Assembly: GCA_049975425.1 (NCBI GenBank)
Contig: JBNGDI010000012.1
Span: 16,890 to 80,889 of the forward strand
DNA from: HyVt-105 sp049975425
Lineage (GTDB): Bacteria; Bacteroidota; Bacteroidia; Bacteroidales; VadinHA17
Reading direction: 5' to 3'
Length of the DNA: 64,000 bases
Program-made: the position numbers and the translations under genes
The notes under the pieces: generated by a model
The model's database searches: none
Told to the model about the DNA's origin: nothing
Seen by the model: only the letters and a program-made list of their open reading frames with translations
Part shown: in pieces, positions 61,097 through 64,000 of the stretch
Layout of the letters: each line of letters begins with the position of its first letter
Position numbering within the stretch: the stretch's first letter is position 1

Positions 61097-61657
61097 TTAA
61101 TGAACCGTAAAATATGGTTTGTTGATTGTGCCCAGGTAATGCATCACCTGTTCGATCAGGTAATCAATGCTGGGGTTCTTTTCTACCTGGATCATCAGAT
61201 CGTAGTAATGCCTGCCCCGGGGGTAATGGCCTACTTTCATCCGGGCTGCCGACATGGCTACAATATACTGGAACAGATAATCGTCCGACATGCTGAGGTC
61301 GATCAGAATGTCAAAAGGCCGTTTGATAAAGGTCTCCACTTCTGGCTTGACGGGTTTCCTGTACCAGTTGAGGTCTTTTTTCTGAAAAAAGGTGTAATTC
61401 TTTTTGAAAAGATACGGGTCGGGCAGCTCTTTTCCTTGGAAATACCCCAGTACCCTGATCTCACTCAGGTGTTTTCCCAGGTCCTGGTAAAATGCCTGAA
61501 CCGAATCGAAATGTTTTGTGTTGCTCGCGTCGAACAGAATACCTGCTGAATTGGCTGTATCCAGGTTATGGACCTTTCTGGTTCTTCTCAGGTGGCGAAG
61601 GTTTTTCTGAAGGGTCCAGTGAGCGATCTCGTTTTTCAATCCGGCGAACATTTTCAC
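61097..61657 (-). CDS. DUF6913-like conserved hypothetical protein
   Basis: A 186-residue protein without signal peptide, resembling the family found beside dapA/ligA in Bacteroidota. Segments such as AGILFDASNTKHFDSVQAF and DILIDLSMSDDYLFQYIVAMSAARMKVGHY look like alternating alpha/beta secondary structure. No catalytic motif is recognised. Position between ligA and dapA, 13 bases from dapA, suggests co-expression only. The start may be at 61657 or two codons later. Confidence 0.8.
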   Translation of the reverse strand: MKMFAGLKNEIAHWTLQKNLRHLRRTRKVHNLDTANSAGILFDASNTKHFDSVQAFYQDLGKHLSEIRVLGYFQGKELPDPYLFKKNYTFFQKKDLNWYRKPVKPEVETFIKRPFDILIDLSMSDDYLFQYIVAMSAARMKVGHYPRGRHYYDLMIQVEKNPSIDYLIEQVMHYLGTINKPYFTVH

Positions 61658-61718
61658 AATGCAATTATACGAAAAATCAGCGGGGTCTCCGCGACTGAAT
61701 ATTCTTCTTTTTTCTGTT

Positions 61719-63731
61719 TCATTTTTTGCTGATCATATCCATGAATTCGTCTTCACTGATAATTTTCACTCCCAGCTTTTCTGCCTTTTCCCGCTTGGCG
61801 GGGCCCATGTTCCCGCCGGCCACCAGGAAATCGGTATTTCCGCTTACTGAACCGGTGTTTTTTCCCCCGTGCTGCTCAATCAGGTCTTTGATCTCTTCCC
61901 GCGAATGGTCCCTGAAAGTACCGGTTATGACAAAGGTTTTTCCTTCCAGTGCATTCGACCTTTCCTGCTGCTCTTCTTCTCGGATGCGGAAGTTTACCCC
62001 CGCGCTTTTCAGACGGCTGATCAGTTCCCTGTTGTCAGGATTGCTGAAATAATTCACAATGCTTCCTGCGATCCGGTCCCCTATTTCGTCGATTTCCATC
62101 AATTCTTCGCGGCTGGCACCGGCCAGCCTGTCAATATTGCCAAAATGGCGCGCCAGCTTTTTTGCCACGGTTTCTCCCACATAACGGATTCCCAGGGCGT
62201 ACAGGCTGCGCTCAAACGGAGTATTTTTCGAACGTTCGATATTTTCCAGGATATTGGCAGCCGATTTTTCTCCCAGCCTTTCCAGGGGGACCAGCTGTTC
62301 CTTTTTCAGCTTGTACAGGTCGGCAGCATTGGAAATCAGTTTGTTCCGGTAAAGCAGTTCCACGGTTTCCTCTCCAAGGCTTTCAATATCCATGGCCCGC
62401 CGGCTGATGAAATGAATGATCTTTCCCGTGATCTGTGGCGGGCAACCCGTTTCATTCGGGCAGTAGTGCCTGGCTTCCCCTTCGGGCCTGACCAGTTCTG
62501 TTCCGCATTCCGGGCAATGGGTTGGAAAGGATAAGGGTTTGCTTTCAGGTGAGCGCTGGCTGGGATCCACGCCGGTTATTTTGGGAATGATCTCACCCCC
62601 TTTTTCCACCATTACCATATCCCCCAGGCGGATGTCGAGCAGCTCGATCTGATCGGCATTGTGCAGGCTGGCCCGCTTGACCATGGTGCCTCCCAGCTTT
62701 ACCGGCTCCAGGTTGGCTACCGGTGTGACGGCTCCCGTGCGCCCTACCTGAAAATCAACCGACACCAGGCGGGTGACGGCCTGCTCGGCCCGGTATTTAT
62801 AGGCAATGGCCCATCGCGGGGTTTTTGCGGTGAACCCAAGGAACCTCTGCTGTGCCAGGGAATTGATCTTGACCACGACCCCGTCGGTGTCGTAGGGAAG
62901 TTCATGGCGTTTCTCTTCCCATTCGTCAATAAAGGAAAATATTTCACCGGTCCCTGAACACAGGCGTATGTGGGGAGGTATCCTGAATCCCCACTCGCGG
63001 GCCGCTTCCAGATTTTCAAAATGGGTGTCATGGGGGAGGTCCTCTCCCAGCAGGTAATAAAGAAAACAATCGAGCGGCCGGCGGGCTACCAGGGAGGAAT
63101 TCTGCAGCTTGAGGGTGCCGGCGGCTGCATTGCGGGGATTGGCAAAGGGTTGTTCGCCTGCTTCCAGCCTTTCCTGGTTCAGCCGGTTGAACCCGTCGCG
63201 GGGCATGTAGATTTCCCCCCTGATCTCAAATTTGTCCGGATATCCCTTGCCTTTCAGCTTCAGCGGGATGCTTCGGATGGTCCGTACATTGGCGGTTACA
63301 TCGTCGCCCTGTTCCCCGTCGCCCCGGGTAACAGCCAGCACCATCCGGCCGTTTTCATACCTCAACCCGACGGCCGTTCCGTCGTATTTCAGTTCACACA
63401 CATATTCCACCTTTCCGGAAAGGCTTTTGCGCACGCGCCGGTCGAAAGCGGTTACTTCTTCCCTGCTGTACGTATTGGCCAGTGAAAGCATGGGATAGTT
63501 GTGCTTTACCTGCCTGAATTCCTGGTTTCTGTCGTCGCCTACCCGGCGGGTGGGGGAATCGGGATCGGCGTATTGAGGAAATTCTTCCTCAAGCTCCTCC
63601 AGCTCTTTCATCAGCCGGTCGTACTGGTAATCGGAGATGACCGGCTCGTTTTTCACATAATACAGGTAATTGTGCTCGTCAAGCTCCCTGCGGAGTTGCA
63701 GAATACGGTCCAGGGCCTCTTTTTCGTTCAT
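61719..63731 (-). CDS. ligA: NAD-dependent DNA ligase LigA
   Basis: About 670 residues with all domains: Ia (HNYLYYVKNEPVISDYQYDRL), the adenylation lysine in CELKYDGTAVG, the OB fold, a zinc finger (CPECGTEL ... CPNETGCPPQ), helix-hairpin-helix repeats and a C-terminal BRCT domain (FVITGTFRDHSREEIKDLIEQ). It seals nicks in replication and repair using NAD. The ATG at 63731 gives the usual LigA N-terminus; an upstream ATG at 63773 would add 14 residues. Confidence 0.96.
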   Translation of the reverse strand: MNEKEALDRILQLRRELDEHNYLYYVKNEPVISDYQYDRLMKELEELEEEFPQYADPDSPTRRVGDDRNQEFRQVKHNYPMLSLANTYSREEVTAFDRRVRKSLSGKVEYVCELKYDGTAVGLRYENGRMVLAVTRGDGEQGDDVTANVRTIRSIPLKLKGKGYPDKFEIRGEIYMPRDGFNRLNQERLEAGEQPFANPRNAAAGTLKLQNSSLVARRPLDCFLYYLLGEDLPHDTHFENLEAAREWGFRIPPHIRLCSGTGEIFSFIDEWEEKRHELPYDTDGVVVKINSLAQQRFLGFTAKTPRWAIAYKYRAEQAVTRLVSVDFQVGRTGAVTPVANLEPVKLGGTMVKRASLHNADQIELLDIRLGDMVMVEKGGEIIPKITGVDPSQRSPESKPLSFPTHCPECGTELVRPEGEARHYCPNETGCPPQITGKIIHFISRRAMDIESLGEETVELLYRNKLISNAADLYKLKKEQLVPLERLGEKSAANILENIERSKNTPFERSLYALGIRYVGETVAKKLARHFGNIDRLAGASREELMEIDEIGDRIAGSIVNYFSNPDNRELISRLKSAGVNFRIREEEQQERSNALEGKTFVITGTFRDHSREEIKDLIEQHGGKNTGSVSGNTDFLVAGGNMGPAKREKAEKLGVKIISEDEFMDMISKK

Positions 63732-63872
63732 TACGGGATGGTTTTCTATGCGAATATAATGAAAGAGTTTCAATGAAGGGCGTTATCCTTAATACACCCT
63801 GCATTTGTCCGTTATTCCGTCTGCGAAACCGGCCGTTTGCTGTTTCTTGAATTCCGGTTCGTGGGATTTCCC

Positions 63873-63894
63873 TTTTCTATTGACAAATAGAAAA
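63873..63894. repeat. AT-rich inverted repeat
   Basis: TTTTCTATT (63873-63881) and AATAGAAAA (63886-63894) are exact reverse complements with a four-base GACA loop; it overlaps the TTGACA box. Confidence 0.6.
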
Positions 63895-63907
63895 AGTAAT
63901 ATAATAT
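63880..63907 (+). promoter_or_regulatory. Possible sigma70-like promoter at right edge
   Basis: TTGACA at 63880-63885 is followed by TATAAT (63900-63905, spacer 14) or TAATAT (63902-63907, spacer 16). This resembles the classical -35/-10 pattern, unlike the TAnnTTTG motifs elsewhere in the window. Motif-only evidence. Confidence 0.35.
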
Positions 63908-63911
63908 CAAT

Positions 63912-63947
63912 ATATCTACGTAGATATCACCGTAGATAACTACGTAG
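63912..63947. promoter_or_regulatory. Palindromic operator-like sites
   Basis: A 16-base perfect palindrome, ATATCTACGTAGATAT (63912-63927), and a second core CTACGTAG (63940-63947) with centres 24 bases apart, just downstream of the promoter-like boxes. GTAGATA occurs again between them. It looks like a dimeric regulator site. Confidence 0.55.
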
Positions 63948-63963
63948 CTTGAGTTCAAGAATT

Positions 63964-63990
63964 TAGTGCAACATTTAGTAAGTTGCACTA
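63964..63990. promoter_or_regulatory. Inverted repeat touching the edge gene start codon
   Basis: TAGTGCAAC (63964-63972) and GTTGCACTA (63982-63990) are exact reverse complements, nine bases apart; the last base is the A of the ATG at 63990. It is likely an operator or a leader hairpin that hides the start. Confidence 0.55.
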
Positions 63991-64000
63991 TGAAAAAGTA
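63990..64000 (+). CDS. Start of a gene running off the window (very partial)
   Basis: ATGAAAAAGTA begins an open frame (Met-Lys-Lys-...) directly after the operator-like inverted repeat. Only 11 bases are visible, so neither product nor reality of the gene can be judged; the regulatory layout upstream is the only support. Confidence 0.25.

Larger units (their letters stand above)
63774..63989. other. AT-rich regulatory region at the right edge
   Basis: No gene is seen between the ligA start region and the edge gene. It contains an AT hairpin (63873-63894), a TTGACA box with TATAAT-like sequence downstream, a 16-base palindrome and its partial copy, and an inverted repeat ending at the next start codon. 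Confidence 0.6.

Noticed and set aside
1..64000. CRISPR arrays, insertion sequences, prophage, tRNA or rRNA genes
   Set aside because: No regularly spaced repeats, transposase or integrase motifs, or tRNA-like cloverleaf sequences were found in the short intergenic gaps.

Overview
The window is chromosomal DNA from a member of the Bacteroidota, most likely Bacteroidales/Marinilabiliales-like. The signs are Bacteroidota-type gene families (BT_3928-type DoxX/MauE protein, a DUF6913-like protein beside dapA and ligA, SiaB/SiaC signalling proteins, a PorE-like OmpA protein, the serC-serA-DUF1015 cluster, the folP-cdaA pair), frequent absence of Shine-Dalgarno sequences, and several promoter-like motifs of the TAnnTTTG type. 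Coding density is high and no gap between genes exceeds 300 bases. I see no tRNA, rRNA, CRISPR array, insertion sequence or prophage.

Layout. 1-5.3 kb: the 3' part of guaA, an S41 C-terminal processing protease, a nicotinamide riboside transporter (pnuC) overlapping a NadR-like P-loop kinase, and a THUMP-domain RNA methyltransferase. 5.5-9.7 kb: a SiaB/SiaC kinase-substrate pair, then a convergent 1029-residue ABC transporter. 9.8-19.3 kb: an S9 dipeptidyl-peptidase, a PDZ/aspartyl protease, clpB, an Hpt-STAS pair and a PorE-like protein. 19.4-25.6 kb: gcvT, serC, serA, DUF1015, a YggS-type PLP protein and a dihydroorotate-dehydrogenase-like flavoprotein. 25.6-31.4 kb: a HEAT-like protein, a lipoprotein and secreted protein pair, uvrA and a divergent sigma factor.

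31.7-42.7 kb is the most interesting part. It is a single-strand run of 13 genes encoding a membrane complex whose subunit order (A,B,C,D,E/F,G,H,H',M,J,K,L,N) is that of the archaeal MBX/MBS respiratory complexes: Mrp-type antiporter subunits joined to a complex I/hydrogenase-like peripheral arm. The NuoD/hydrogenase-large-subunit homologue has lost three of the four Ni-Fe cysteines, so it is not a hydrogenase. The last subunit is a NuoI-type ferredoxin domain fused to a GltD/NfnB-type NAD(P)H flavoprotein. An ArsR-type regulator sits inside the operon. The simplest reading is an ion-translocating oxidoreductase linking NAD(P)H (possibly with ferredoxin) to an unknown partner.

42.8-51.9 kb: a small acidic protein, an SPFH / ribbon-helix-helix / zinc-ribbon micro-cluster, rsmE, a YfcE phosphodiesterase, a 1500-residue secreted protein of unknown function, prmA and tpiA. 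51.9-64 kb: an orphan OppB-type permease, BT_3928 protein, tmk, then divergent folP-cdaA-mscS, followed on the minus strand by plsY, pckA, dapA, a DUF6913-like gene and ligA. The last 230 bases hold an AT-rich regulatory region with three inverted repeats in front of a gene that begins at the window edge.
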